Part shown: positions 18,195-25,796 of the stretch, in pieces
Numbering within the stretch: position 1 is the stretch's first letter
How the letters are laid out: every line of letters begins with the position of its first letter
Origin: a virus
Length of the DNA stretch: 32,383 bases
Direction: 5' to 3' (one strand)
IMG/VR virus record: IMGVR_UViG_3300025759_000392
Coordinates: 1 to 32,383 of that record
Notes under the pieces: generated by a model
What the model was told of the DNA's origin: nothing
Databases searched by the model: none
The model's input: only the letters and a program-made list of their open reading frames with translations
Position numbers and translations under genes: made by a program

Positions 18195-18525
18195 TGGTTG
18201 CGACACCTTTAGAAAAATAATGCCCCTACAGATTAAGACTGTAGAGGCTAGTAGAAACGTACCTATTCAAAATCGTCCCAGACCTGTGGACATGAACGGT
18301 ATATACTTTTATGTAGTTAATGAAAGTAACTTTGAAGAGTTCAAGGCAAGGTTTACCCAAGAGAAGGGTGACTTCCTATTCTACGCTATAAGCGTAAGAG
18401 ACTACGAAACCCTTGCACTGAATATGTCTGAGCTAAAAAGGTTTATTAAGCAGCAGAAAGAACTGATAGTATACTATGAAGAAGCAGTGAAACCAAAAGA
18501 GGATAAAAAGATACCTAATAAATAA
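18124..18525 (+). CDS. o-spanin (Rz1-like) outer-membrane lipoprotein
   Basis: This 133-residue protein has a lipoprotein signal peptide. A hydrophobic run SLVLLPLLLL precedes LSSGC, so Cys26 would be lipidated. The -3 position is Ser rather than Leu, which is tolerated. The gene starts inside the i-spanin gene in a different frame. The mature part has KTVEASRNVPIQNRPRPVDM, then a folded domain (YVVNESNFEEFKARF, YAISVRDYETLALNM), and is longer than a minimal Rz1. Its tail is Lys-rich. Together with the preceding gene it forms the spanin complex. The stop lies just before a strong terminator. Confidence 0.7.
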   Translation: MELRNFLNHWKLSLVLLPLLLLSSGCDTFRKIMPLQIKTVEASRNVPIQNRPRPVDMNGIYFYVVNESNFEEFKARFTQEKGDFLFYAISVRDYETLALNMSELKRFIKQQKELIVYYEEAVKPKEDKKIPNK

Positions 18526-18742
18526 TACCTTTAAAATCCCTGTACTGCTGATCACTATAGTCTCGTAGGTAATTTACCAGCGAGACTATTTTTTTTGTGT
18601 GTTCAAACTCAGGATTCCACTTATCAAAAATGTTTTCTATATCTTTGGCAGAGGGGGGACCCTCAAAATCCAAAGCTATATCTCCACTTGAAGTAATTGA
18701 TACGGACATCCTGTAAAGGAGCGCATCAGCCTTCTTACTCAT
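18515..18742 (-). CDS. Small protein, last gene of the replication operon (75 aa)
   Basis: The protein (MSKKADALLYRMSVSITSSG..., ending YSDQQYRDFKGIIY) is soluble with a mixed alpha/beta look. It overlaps the upstream gene by 8 bases, typical of the operon, which supports that it is real. Its 3' end carries the late-transcript terminator of the other strand and overlaps the o-spanin stop by 11 bases. I do not recognise a family and infer no function. Confidence 0.65.
   Translation of the reverse strand: MSKKADALLYRMSVSITSSGDIALDFEGPPSAKDIENIFDKWNPEFEHTKKIVSLVNYLRDYSDQQYRDFKGIIY
18557..18596 (+). terminator. Rho-independent terminator of the late transcript
   Basis: A perfect 9-base stem (ATAGTCTCG 18557-18565 with CGAGACTAT 18581-18589) has a 15-base loop containing a further short GGTA/TACC stem. 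It is followed on the + strand by eight T (18589-18596). It lies 32 bases past the o-spanin stop, inside the 3' part of the opposing gene. The - strand lacks a T-run after the hairpin, so it should act mainly on rightward transcripts. Confidence 0.85.
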
Positions 18743-19217
18743 TACTAGCCTCTAACATAGATATTGGTAGATTGTAACAGTCTGCTCTAAATACAAAGCC
18801 GTTATCTGGGTCTACCTCTCCCTTCTTGTGTTCAGTAGCTACTTTAAAAAACTCATCTTTAGTTATTTTACCTAAGTACCATCCCATAGTAAAGTCATTC
18901 TTAATCCTAACAAAAGCATAAGAATCACAGTTCTGTTTAGCATTGAACTTAGCAACTGAACATGAGTAGTAGTCTCTTGGAGGAGAAGATACCTGCTTGG
19001 TTTTGACATCTACTGTTGTGCCATCCCCAAGGGTAAGGTCGTAATCAAAGGTGTTTTGATGAGAACCACCCAGAACGTCTACGACTATCTTCTCCCCCAA
19101 GTATCCAGCTAATGACCCTGCACCCCTGATTATAGAGTTGTTTAACTCACCAAGCAGGAAAGCTTTCCTATCGGCCCACTGCCGCATGTCATCAGTTATC
19201 TGGATTTCTTTTATCAT
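18735..19217 (-). CDS. PD-(D/E)XK nuclease-like protein (160 aa)
   Basis: A helix with GYLGEKIVVDVLG supplies E42. It is followed by FDYDLTL (D58/D60) and TTVDVKTK (D70-V-K72), a spacing that fits the PD-(D/E)XK restriction-like fold. Such proteins cut or process DNA; the substrate is unknown. It is in the replication operon directly downstream of the ribonucleotide reductase, so roles in host DNA breakdown, recombination or repair are plausible. The C-terminal half (YAFVRIKNDFTMGWYLGKI) resembles the tail seen in several phage members of this fold. A structural comparison would settle it; the catalytic pattern is visible but the family is not named with certainty. Confidence 0.6.
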   Translation of the reverse strand: MIKEIQITDDMRQWADRKAFLLGELNNSIIRGAGSLAGYLGEKIVVDVLGGSHQNTFDYDLTLGDGTTVDVKTKQVSSPPRDYYSCSVAKFNAKQNCDSYAFVRIKNDFTMGWYLGKITKDEFFKVATEHKKGEVDPDNGFVFRADCYNLPISMLEASNE

Positions 19218-19223
19218 TGTAAC

Positions 19224-21140
19224 CTACAAACCAATATCAACAACTTCACAGACATCTCCTGTGCAGCTTAATTCTTGAGAGCCTGTGGTAGTGTCTTCTA
19301 CTTCAAGCTTCTTTAGCTCTTCCCATACTATAGATTTAGGCATGTTTGTCAACAACTCTTTATACTCATCTTCAGTGCATTCAGTGTATGGGGCTTGTTG
19401 ATAGGTGTGATCTGAGTAAGGCAGGAAGGATACTCCTGAGATATAATCGAAGTTCTCGTATACCCATGAACCTACCTTGAGCCATTCATCCTCTTTTACA
19501 GAGATAGTTATGGAGGGCTTATGTTCACACCAGTACTCTGCATATACTTTCCAAAGCTCAAGATGCTCAATAGCAGTCATACTCTCCCTAGTTAAAGCAC
19601 CTTCTGGCGACTTAACAGGAAAGGAGAAGACTGTCATGTTGTCTTCATTGCCTATAGCTGGCTCTGCAGGTATGCCCTTCTGTATCATAAACTGAGTAAG
19701 AGGGTCTTTGTTATCTCCTCGCACAGTTCTGATGTAGTACTCACTGTGTCTAGGATGAATACCGGAAGCACTATCTACTAACTGAGATACAGTTCCTGAA
19801 GGTTTTACGCAGGTAATAGCTGTGGATGCGTTTATTCCCAAGCTAGCAGCAAACTTAGTATTACTCTTAATGGACACTTCTTTTAGCCCCTCAAGGACTT
19901 TAGGAAGATTAGAGTCCACCTTGGACAGATGCACATTGTCTAGAATACCAGTAAGGCTAACCCCCAACAGCCTTTCCTCTTCCGTGTTCTGCTTCCATAT
20001 CTTTCTTAGATATTTAAAGTCAGTAAGTGACGACTGATAAGTTCCTAGCTGAGTTGCTAGCTCTACCTTCTTTGTAAGAGAGCCAACAGTATCTTCCGCA
20101 CGAACAACTACCTCTGTGAGGTTACAGAACTGATAAGGCCTTAGAATGATCTCAGAGCAAGGGTTAGTTCCAAATACATGATCAGGATCACGACGACCAA
20201 TACTATTAACTTTATTTTTAGCGGAGCCACGATTAAAGATACCTCTTTCACCAGACTTTGATTCATACAAAGAATACCATTCTTTTAGAAACGTGTTCAT
20301 GTCTGGGCGCTCGTCGTAAACTGCAGAATTATTGGCAAGCCCTCGGTAGGGATACTCCCTAAACCAATCACCAGACTTAGCAACACGCATTCTGTTAGAG
20401 TTTAAATCAGATAGAGAGATTAGTGCAGAGCGGCGCACACCACCAACAACAATAACACTTGCAATCTTACATACAAGATCATGGCATTCCAGCGGAGATA
20501 GTTTCCTACCCGCAGCAGATTTAAACAGAACTACGGTAAAGTTCATAAGATCATCCAGAGGGGCAGGGCCGGACGACCTGCCACCAAAGGTCTTTAAACG
20601 CGCTCCCGCAGGGCGTAGACGGGACAAATCCCACTTTGGCACCTGACCTGCGTAGAGACAGGCAATTAGCTCACGCAAGCCCCTAGCCCACCCTGCCTTA
20701 CTATCCTGCACAACAACAGTCGTTTCCGTAGGTTCAAAATGCTCGTTAACAACAGGTAGATTATCTGTATACTTTCTTTCAGATGAAAAGCCTACTCCTG
20801 TACCACACATAAGAACGTACAGTATCTCATCAAAAGATCGCGGAGAGTCTACAGGAATGTATGAACAGTTATATCCTGCGGTATTATCTCTAGAAAGAGC
20901 AAGACCGGAAGTCATCAAAGCTCTCATAGAGGGCATTACCTGAAGACTAAGTACAGCCTCTTCAAGTTCCTCTCTATTAGGAATGGTATGGTTGTGGTCT
21001 TTTTTTAGATGTTCCTGCATAAAATCAAAGTATCTTGAGACTGTCTCAGGCCAAGACTCGCGCCTGTCCCCCAACCAACGGGCATACCTAGACAAGTGGA
21101 TAAACTCTTGATAGTCTGTAGGGAAGTAGTTGTTGCTCAT
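19224..21140 (-). CDS. nrdJ: Class II (adenosylcobalamin-dependent) ribonucleotide reductase
   Basis: The enzyme reduces ribonucleoside triphosphates to deoxy forms, feeding phage DNA synthesis. The visible residues are NPCSE (C328 thiyl-radical Cys and E330), the redox pair C92 (AGYNCSYIPVD) and C339 (FCNLTEVV), and a C-terminal C626-x4-C631 pair that would be reduced by thioredoxin. CVKPSGT and FGGRSSGPAPL fit the substrate site. The protein is 638 residues, shorter than the roughly 740 of the Lactobacillus monomeric enzyme. There is no separate small subunit gene, as expected for class II, which needs B12 rather than a diferric cofactor. The gene is inside the - strand replication operon, three bases after the DUF3310 gene. 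Confidence 0.92.
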   Translation of the reverse strand: MSNNYFPTDYQEFIHLSRYARWLGDRRESWPETVSRYFDFMQEHLKKDHNHTIPNREELEEAVLSLQVMPSMRALMTSGLALSRDNTAGYNCSYIPVDSPRSFDEILYVLMCGTGVGFSSERKYTDNLPVVNEHFEPTETTVVVQDSKAGWARGLRELIACLYAGQVPKWDLSRLRPAGARLKTFGGRSSGPAPLDDLMNFTVVLFKSAAGRKLSPLECHDLVCKIASVIVVGGVRRSALISLSDLNSNRMRVAKSGDWFREYPYRGLANNSAVYDERPDMNTFLKEWYSLYESKSGERGIFNRGSAKNKVNSIGRRDPDHVFGTNPCSEIILRPYQFCNLTEVVVRAEDTVGSLTKKVELATQLGTYQSSLTDFKYLRKIWKQNTEEERLLGVSLTGILDNVHLSKVDSNLPKVLEGLKEVSIKSNTKFAASLGINASTAITCVKPSGTVSQLVDSASGIHPRHSEYYIRTVRGDNKDPLTQFMIQKGIPAEPAIGNEDNMTVFSFPVKSPEGALTRESMTAIEHLELWKVYAEYWCEHKPSITISVKEDEWLKVGSWVYENFDYISGVSFLPYSDHTYQQAPYTECTEDEYKELLTNMPKSIVWEELKKLEVEDTTTGSQELSCTGDVCEVVDIGL

Positions 21141-21142
21141 TT

Positions 21143-21418
21143 TTAATTCTTTACCTCTTTAATAAGTTTTTTTAGATACCACTCGGCCTTAAGAAGGTCT
21201 TTCTTAGGCATACCCTTGTACTCATATCTACACATATACTTTAATATATTACCTTTAAGATAACCTCGAAAAGCTTCTGGAGAAAGTGAGTCTTGTATAA
21301 TATTTATAGTCTCTATTTTTCCTTGATTATAATGATCAGGATTATTTACTGAGTAAGATAATTCTTTGTCATTATCTATAGCTTGTATAGAGCTTAAGTA
21401 TTTTTTCTCATCCGGCAT
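21143..21418 (-). CDS. DUF3310 family protein (91 aa)
   Basis: The central signature is DHYNQGKIETINIIQDSL, then FRGYLKGNILKYMCRYEYKG and KKDLLKAEWYLKKLI. This is the DUF3310 (SaV-like) pattern found in many phages, sometimes annotated as nucleotide kinase but without proven function. The length is normal for the family. The start overlaps the stop of the gene upstream by one base (TAATG). Placement directly before the ribonucleotide reductase fits a nucleotide-metabolism link, which is inference. Confidence 0.85.
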   Translation of the reverse strand: MPDEKKYLSSIQAIDNDKELSYSVNNPDHYNQGKIETINIIQDSLSPEAFRGYLKGNILKYMCRYEYKGMPKKDLLKAEWYLKKLIKEVKN

Positions 21419-21792
21419 TAGTTGTCCTTGCTAAATTCAACCCGTATCACATTGTCATAAACTTCATCGACAGTAATCTTTGTACTACCTTCTTTACTAC
21501 GATGCTCTGATATACTTTCTAATGTAGCTTCATGTCCTATCTGCATTAAGTAATCATAATCCGTTTCCAGAAGACTAAGCATACCCTGCTGTAGAATATG
21601 GGCCGCGCTAAGTTCTTCTGAGTCTGATGTATCATATGCGCGGACAGTAACCTTGTCAATAGATATGGGGTCTAAGACTATGTATAGCCTGTCAGGAGAG
21701 AGAAAAAAAGTCTCTTCTGAAATCTTCTTTTTCATCTCCTCATCCATGACACTATCTTCGTCAGGATTGAACGTGAACCCATCATCACTCAT
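21418..21792 (-). CDS. Acidic protein, function unknown (124 aa)
   Basis: I start it at the ATG at 21792 (MSDDGFTFNPDEDSVMDEEM). This gives the usual 8-base overlap with the endonuclease gene, and GGAG lies a few bases upstream. A longer reading back to 21903 would lie inside endonuclease I and is unlikely. The protein is acidic with a central strand-rich part (DRLYIVLDPISIDKVTVRAYD) and a C-terminus with TKITVDEVYDNVIRVEF. I do not recognise the family. Operon position suggests a role in replication or nucleotide metabolism. Confidence 0.65.
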   Translation of the reverse strand: MSDDGFTFNPDEDSVMDEEMKKKISEETFFLSPDRLYIVLDPISIDKVTVRAYDTSDSEELSAAHILQQGMLSLLETDYDYLMQIGHEATLESISEHRSKEGSTKITVDEVYDNVIRVEFSKDN

Positions 21793-22144
21793 CAAACCAC
21801 TCCACAGGCAATCTTTTATGCGCCCAATCAAAGCCGTGGCGCTCTGCCCAATCTGCATGGGTAGTCTTGGACCCCTTGTATATCTTCTTGTTAGCGTTTG
21901 CAAAGAAGAACTTAACGTTAAAGTCAGGATTTTGTTTTTGTACTAGCAGATGTTTAACTCTATCGCCTTGTGTTAACCTGCCCTTAACCTCAATATACAT
22001 ATCATTTCTAGGTATATAAAAGTCAGGTATGTAGACCCTTGGCGGCGGTTGAAAGGGTATCTTATCAGGCTCAAACTCAAAGGATACACCAAGCCTGTCT
22101 AAGGACATTGCAACTTCAGCTTCAAATTTTGATCTAAATCGCAT
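21785..22144 (-). CDS. Endonuclease I, Holliday-junction resolvase (T7 gp3-like)
   Basis: The protein aligns well by eye with T7 endonuclease I. FRSKFEAEVAMSLDRLG matches its FRSGLE helix (catalytic E8). The FEFEPDKIPF strand carries E25. YIPDFYIP holds D41, and MYIEVKG holds E52 and K54. It then continues with DRVKHLLVQKQNPDFNVKFFF, IYKGSKTTHADWAERHG and LPVEW as in T7. The 119 residues are slightly shorter than T7's 149 because the N- and C-terminal extensions are missing. The enzyme resolves branched DNA before packaging and also breaks down host DNA. Its start overlaps the preceding gene by 11 bases. Confidence 0.9.
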   Translation of the reverse strand: MRFRSKFEAEVAMSLDRLGVSFEFEPDKIPFQPPPRVYIPDFYIPRNDMYIEVKGRLTQGDRVKHLLVQKQNPDFNVKFFFANANKKIYKGSKTTHADWAERHGFDWAHKRLPVEWFDE

Positions 22145-22532
22145 GTGTAAACCCTAAATTTACCATATCTATATACTTTTTATCCATATAGTCTTGAACC
22201 CATTCAGGGGCGGTTGATTTAGCAAGTGAAAAAGGCACCATAGGAAAGACTACAAGTTTGTTGACCTGTCTTTGCTTACGTATTTCAACAAAGCCCTCAG
22301 ATATTGCAGACTTTCCAGTGCTATTAAACTCTTCTTTCGACCAAAACCCATCCGGTGACATATCTTTTGCAAAAACTATGCATATGAGATTAGAATTAGT
22401 GGCGGCTGACTTAACATGCAGGTTGTCTTGAACAAAGCAATCGCCCTTTACTGTATCAAAGTAAACAAAGGTTGCATAGGGGTTTTGTTGTATTTCTAAG
22501 TCGCTAATTCTTTCTGGCATATATAAGGGCAT
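22134..22532 (-). CDS. Protein of unknown function (132 aa)
   Basis: The start at 22532 overlaps the stop of the RecB-like nuclease gene by one base; a second Met lies 12 bases on. The protein is mixed alpha/beta with NLICIVFAKDMSPDGFWSKEEF and a hydrophobic NKLVVFPMVPFSLA segment. It has no membrane anchor. It sits between two nucleases, hence probably in DNA metabolism. I do not recognise a family. Confidence 0.65.
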   Translation of the reverse strand: MPLYMPERISDLEIQQNPYATFVYFDTVKGDCFVQDNLHVKSAATNSNLICIVFAKDMSPDGFWSKEEFNSTGKSAISEGFVEIRKQRQVNKLVVFPMVPFSLAKSTAPEWVQDYMDKKYIDMVNLGFTHAI

Positions 22533-23422
22533 TACACTTCATCCTTTACGTGCTTTGTATACCATACTCTAGGCTTAGTCTTAGCTGCTGAAGTAGCAGA
22601 CATCTTATAAGCAGCATCAGGCCAGCAATACTTTTTGAAGCCGCAGTAACCACAGGTTCTATCCATAAGACGATTGCCTGTCTTCTTAACAGTACCCGTT
22701 GCTTTATCTTTGTAAGTTTCTATAGAGTCTGTAAAACACTTATCAATAGTAGGATTGTTAAGCACTTCTTTTATATTATTATCGGCTAAGGTTAGAGCCT
22801 CTTCTCTATCCTCATCCTGCACCAGCGGTGCTTCACATACAGCCCACTCTCCAGTAGCCTTATTGATTGCTATCCAACCACCGAAGGAAGTACCTGCAGC
22901 TTCAGAGTATAAGTAGCCCTGTGGCACGTAACCAAAAACATCATCCTTCTTGATGTTGTTGTAGCCACGATTAGCTGCAAACTTCATAGAGAAGGAACCG
23001 GGAGCAGCACTCTTAATATCATATATTTTGTTATCTATCTTTACATCGTAGGTTCCTCTTAAGGTTGTACCACCAATGTCAAGACTAACAGCTTCCTGTT
23101 CTCCTTGTATTTCTACGCCAGAGGCTTTCAATACTGTAACAGCAACAGCCTCTATCAAATCACCAAACAAGAACTTCATTACGAGAGTGTAGTCTACCTC
23201 TTCTTCTCTGTCCTCTCTGATAGACATCTTTTGTTGGCAGAGGGGCTTACCTACACCGGACATACGTACCCGATACTCAGGTTTCCTAGCAAACTGCCTT
23301 TCGATAGCGGAGCCACACATCTCCTTAAACTCTTCGATAAGGTGAGGGGGAAGACCTTCGCCTTCACCCCTCGACGCTTTCTCAAGGAAATGCTGTACTT
23401 TATGTAACAGCATTGATGACAT
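22532..23422 (-). CDS. RecB/Cas4-like PD-(D/E)XK exonuclease with four conserved Cys
   Basis: Catalytic pattern: FGDLIEA (E91), GTYDVKI (D126), YDIKSA (D135-I-K137) and the QGYLYS helix (Q168, motif of RecB/Cas4 exonucleases). A single Cys (C62, KPLCQQK) plus a C-terminal cluster (C257, C260, C266 in RTCGYCGFKKYCWPD) reproduces the split 1+3 cysteine arrangement that binds an iron-sulphur cluster in Cas4/AddB-type nucleases. It should be a 5'-3' or end-processing exonuclease used in recombination or host DNA breakdown. It follows the probable ssDNA-binding protein with a one-base overlap, a common recombination pairing. An alternative start Met lies 9 bases on. Confidence 0.85.
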   Translation of the reverse strand: MSSMLLHKVQHFLEKASRGEGEGLPPHLIEEFKEMCGSAIERQFARKPEYRVRMSGVGKPLCQQKMSIREDREEEVDYTLVMKFLFGDLIEAVAVTVLKASGVEIQGEQEAVSLDIGGTTLRGTYDVKIDNKIYDIKSAAPGSFSMKFAANRGYNNIKKDDVFGYVPQGYLYSEAAGTSFGGWIAINKATGEWAVCEAPLVQDEDREEALTLADNNIKEVLNNPTIDKCFTDSIETYKDKATGTVKKTGNRLMDRTCGYCGFKKYCWPDAAYKMSATSAAKTKPRVWYTKHVKDEV

Positions 23423-24258
23423 CAGATGCTATCCGCCACCTCTAAAGAATTAGCAACATCTAGATCATCTCTAGCTATTACAGAATCTTTACGATCCTTG
23501 AACTCTTTAATAACTCTAGTATTCCATTTGTCGATATCTTCCATAAAGGTATTGAGAAGTTCAATATCACTCTCTTGTACCTTAGCAGGTTTTGGTTTAT
23601 CAAATACTGGAGTATAATAAATAACACTACCATTTACATTACGCTTAGTAGATACTTTCGCTTTCTGCCCAAACATGATCTTGTTGGATGGGACTTCGCG
23701 GATATAGTTAGCGACAGGCATAAAGGCTGATCCCCTTGCTGCCCAGATAAACGGAGTACCCTTTAGTTCTACTTCTTCTCCATCAGTAGTCTTAGCATCT
23801 TGTGCAGAGGTAATCATACCATATACAAGCTGTGTACATTTAATGCTATCCTGCTTTGCATGTTCAATGGAGTTAGCGGGAAGTGCAGATACCTCATCCT
23901 TAGATAGCTTACCACACTTGTTGCCACCACTTGTATCAGGAAAGTTATCACTGAGTGAGGGCGCAAGCACTGTGCGAACGGAAAGTTCTGGCTGTTCATT
24001 GTTCCAAAGATTGTAGGAGTAATAGCGAACAAATAGACGCACTTCCAGTTCTTTACTGTATACAGACTTATCACCAATACGCAAACGGAAAGAACCCTTT
24101 GGCAGGGTATCGCCTTCCTTGGTTTCGTTCTGCTGTTCAATTGCTAGACGGGGTAGACCGGCAGTAGCACTTACACTCTCATCTACCTGTCCAATCATAG
24201 CCGCAATCTTGGCTACGTTTTCATCATTAAAATCTTCAATCTTCATAACTGCGCTCAT
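23422..24258 (-). CDS. Probable single-stranded DNA-binding protein (278 aa)
   Basis: The gene lies between DNA polymerase and the RecB-like exonuclease, where T7-like phages encode SSB (gp2.5). The protein has a core with several beta strands (GSFRLRIGDKSVYSKELEVR, LFVRYYSYNLWN, KAKVSTKRNVNGSVIYYTPV) rich in aromatic and basic residues that could contact DNA. The C-terminus is helical and acidic (DDLDVANSLEVADSI), as expected of an SSB tail. I do not recognise a named family, so the function is contextual. Its start lies four bases inside the polymerase stop (ATGA overlap). Confidence 0.5.
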   Translation of the reverse strand: MSAVMKIEDFNDENVAKIAAMIGQVDESVSATAGLPRLAIEQQNETKEGDTLPKGSFRLRIGDKSVYSKELEVRLFVRYYSYNLWNNEQPELSVRTVLAPSLSDNFPDTSGGNKCGKLSKDEVSALPANSIEHAKQDSIKCTQLVYGMITSAQDAKTTDGEEVELKGTPFIWAARGSAFMPVANYIREVPSNKIMFGQKAKVSTKRNVNGSVIYYTPVFDKPKPAKVQESDIELLNTFMEDIDKWNTRVIKEFKDRKDSVIARDDLDVANSLEVADSI

Positions 24259-25796
24259 GCTAATTCAATCTCCTGTGAGTTTAGCCAATCGTGGCCTATT
24301 TTTAATTCTATATCAATAGGCATATCAAAGTCAACACCAAATTTTTCTTTGCATTCTTTAGATATGCATAACATACTCCTTCTTAGTAATTCAATCATAG
24401 TATTCTTCTCGTCTGGGTGTACATCCATGACGATAGAATCGTGTACAGTATTTATAATCTTACTCTTTGGCTTGGGATCAACCATAGACTTAAGGCTCTT
24501 GTGTAGATGGATCAAGGCCAGCGGTAGGAGGTCTGCGGTAGCAAAGCCCTGTACCGGATAGTTCTTAATTGAAGTAGCCCCTACTGCAGTTCCTCTTCTA
24601 GTATATTTAGCATAGGGGAATGCATACTCTCTTCCAGAGGGCAGTACAACTTTCTTCGTAGTTACAGCCTCTTCTTGAAGCTCTTCATGCCACCTTGCTA
24701 CAGACTGGTACTTCTCTCTAAAAGCAGAGTAGTAAGCCATCTCTCTGTTAGTACCAAGCATACCACCGTACAAAGGTTTAAATGTATGCGCTTTAGCATC
24801 CTGACGGGAAACACCCATAATGCTAGCTGTATAAGAATGCACATCATATCCCTCTGTAACTTCTTTGTAGATTACAGGGTCTTTAGATAGAAATCCGGCT
24901 ACCCTAAACTCTAGTTGGGAGTAGTCACCTTCTAGAATATAGCCACCTTCATACCTAGAAACAATCGCTTCTCTTGCAGGGAATGTGTTTCCTCTCGGCA
25001 TATTTTGAAAGTTTGGTCTACTTGAGGACAGTCTTCCAGTAGCAGTGACGCACTGATTAAACTGAGGATGAATAAAGCTGTTATCATCTTGATACTTCTC
25101 CAGACTATCTACAAAGGTGTTGAGGTACGTTCTAATCATAGAGTACCTCATGTACTTGTCAACAAACTCTTTAGCATCTCCTTCTAGATCAAGACGTATC
25201 TGAACAAGTGTTTCTTTATCTGTCTTAAATCCACCAGAAGCAGTGTCCTCTGGCCCTCTAGGAATTATCCTAAGACCAGCGGCCTCGTTTAACCTCTTGT
25301 ATATTATACCTACACCGTTACATTTTGTGCATTTCTTTTTATTCTTACTTCTCTCACCCGACTTTAGTGTGTAGTAGAAAGAGCCTTTGCCATTACAGTG
25401 GGAACAAGCACTGCCAATAGTCTTGTAGACTACTGGTGCTAGCTCTTTAACTAATCGGGTAAACGACTGCCTATCCATTTTAGTTTTATTCTTCTGTTTC
25501 TTTGTGTTGCCACGAAGCTCAGTGCCTATGTTAAAAGACTCTTTCCAAGCGGACTTATCAGAAACCTTTCTTGAGTATAGCAGTATACTACGATCATCTG
25601 GGCTATCAAGGTTGATAGGAGTATCTCCCATTGCCCGTTCAGCAATAGCCATCAAGTCATTGTATAGCGCGTTATACTCATTTTGATACTCTAGCTTAAT
25701 CTTAGCTAGTTTATCATTAGATATCTTTATACCGGCGCTCTCCATGTCAATGAGAACGTCCAGCATATCCATAGAAAGATTAAGCACATTTTTCAT
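24255..25796 (-). CDS. Family A DNA polymerase, polymerase part with DnaJ-like zinc fingers
   Basis: This 513-residue protein replicates phage DNA. It contains TATGRLSSSRPNFQNMP (residues 251-267) and motif A DYSQLEFR (D291-R298). Motif B is RQDAKAHTFKPLYGG (331-345), with Phe at the position of E. coli F762. Motif C is VHDS (H452-D453-S454), where most family members have HDE. Ahead of these, residues 131-163 hold two CxxCxGxG units (C131SHCNGKG and C156TKCNGVG), a DnaJ-type zinc-finger pair characteristic of HMO-2011-type polymerases. The exonuclease is encoded by the upstream gene. The ATG is preceded by GAAGG seven bases away, so it can be translated independently. Exonuclease plus polymerase total 707 residues, close to T7 gp5 (704). 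Confidence 0.93.
   Translation of the reverse strand: MKNVLNLSMDMLDVLIDMESAGIKISNDKLAKIKLEYQNEYNALYNDLMAIAERAMGDTPINLDSPDDRSILLYSRKVSDKSAWKESFNIGTELRGNTKKQKNKTKMDRQSFTRLVKELAPVVYKTIGSACSHCNGKGSFYYTLKSGERSKNKKKCTKCNGVGIIYKRLNEAAGLRIIPRGPEDTASGGFKTDKETLVQIRLDLEGDAKEFVDKYMRYSMIRTYLNTFVDSLEKYQDDNSFIHPQFNQCVTATGRLSSSRPNFQNMPRGNTFPAREAIVSRYEGGYILEGDYSQLEFRVAGFLSKDPVIYKEVTEGYDVHSYTASIMGVSRQDAKAHTFKPLYGGMLGTNREMAYYSAFREKYQSVARWHEELQEEAVTTKKVVLPSGREYAFPYAKYTRRGTAVGATSIKNYPVQGFATADLLPLALIHLHKSLKSMVDPKPKSKIINTVHDSIVMDVHPDEKNTMIELLRRSMLCISKECKEKFGVDFDMPIDIELKIGHDWLNSQEIELA

Noticed and set aside
21793-21903. Longer start for the 124-residue gene
   Set aside because: Would lie within endonuclease I by about 120 bases; the ATG at 21792 has GGAG and the usual short overlap.
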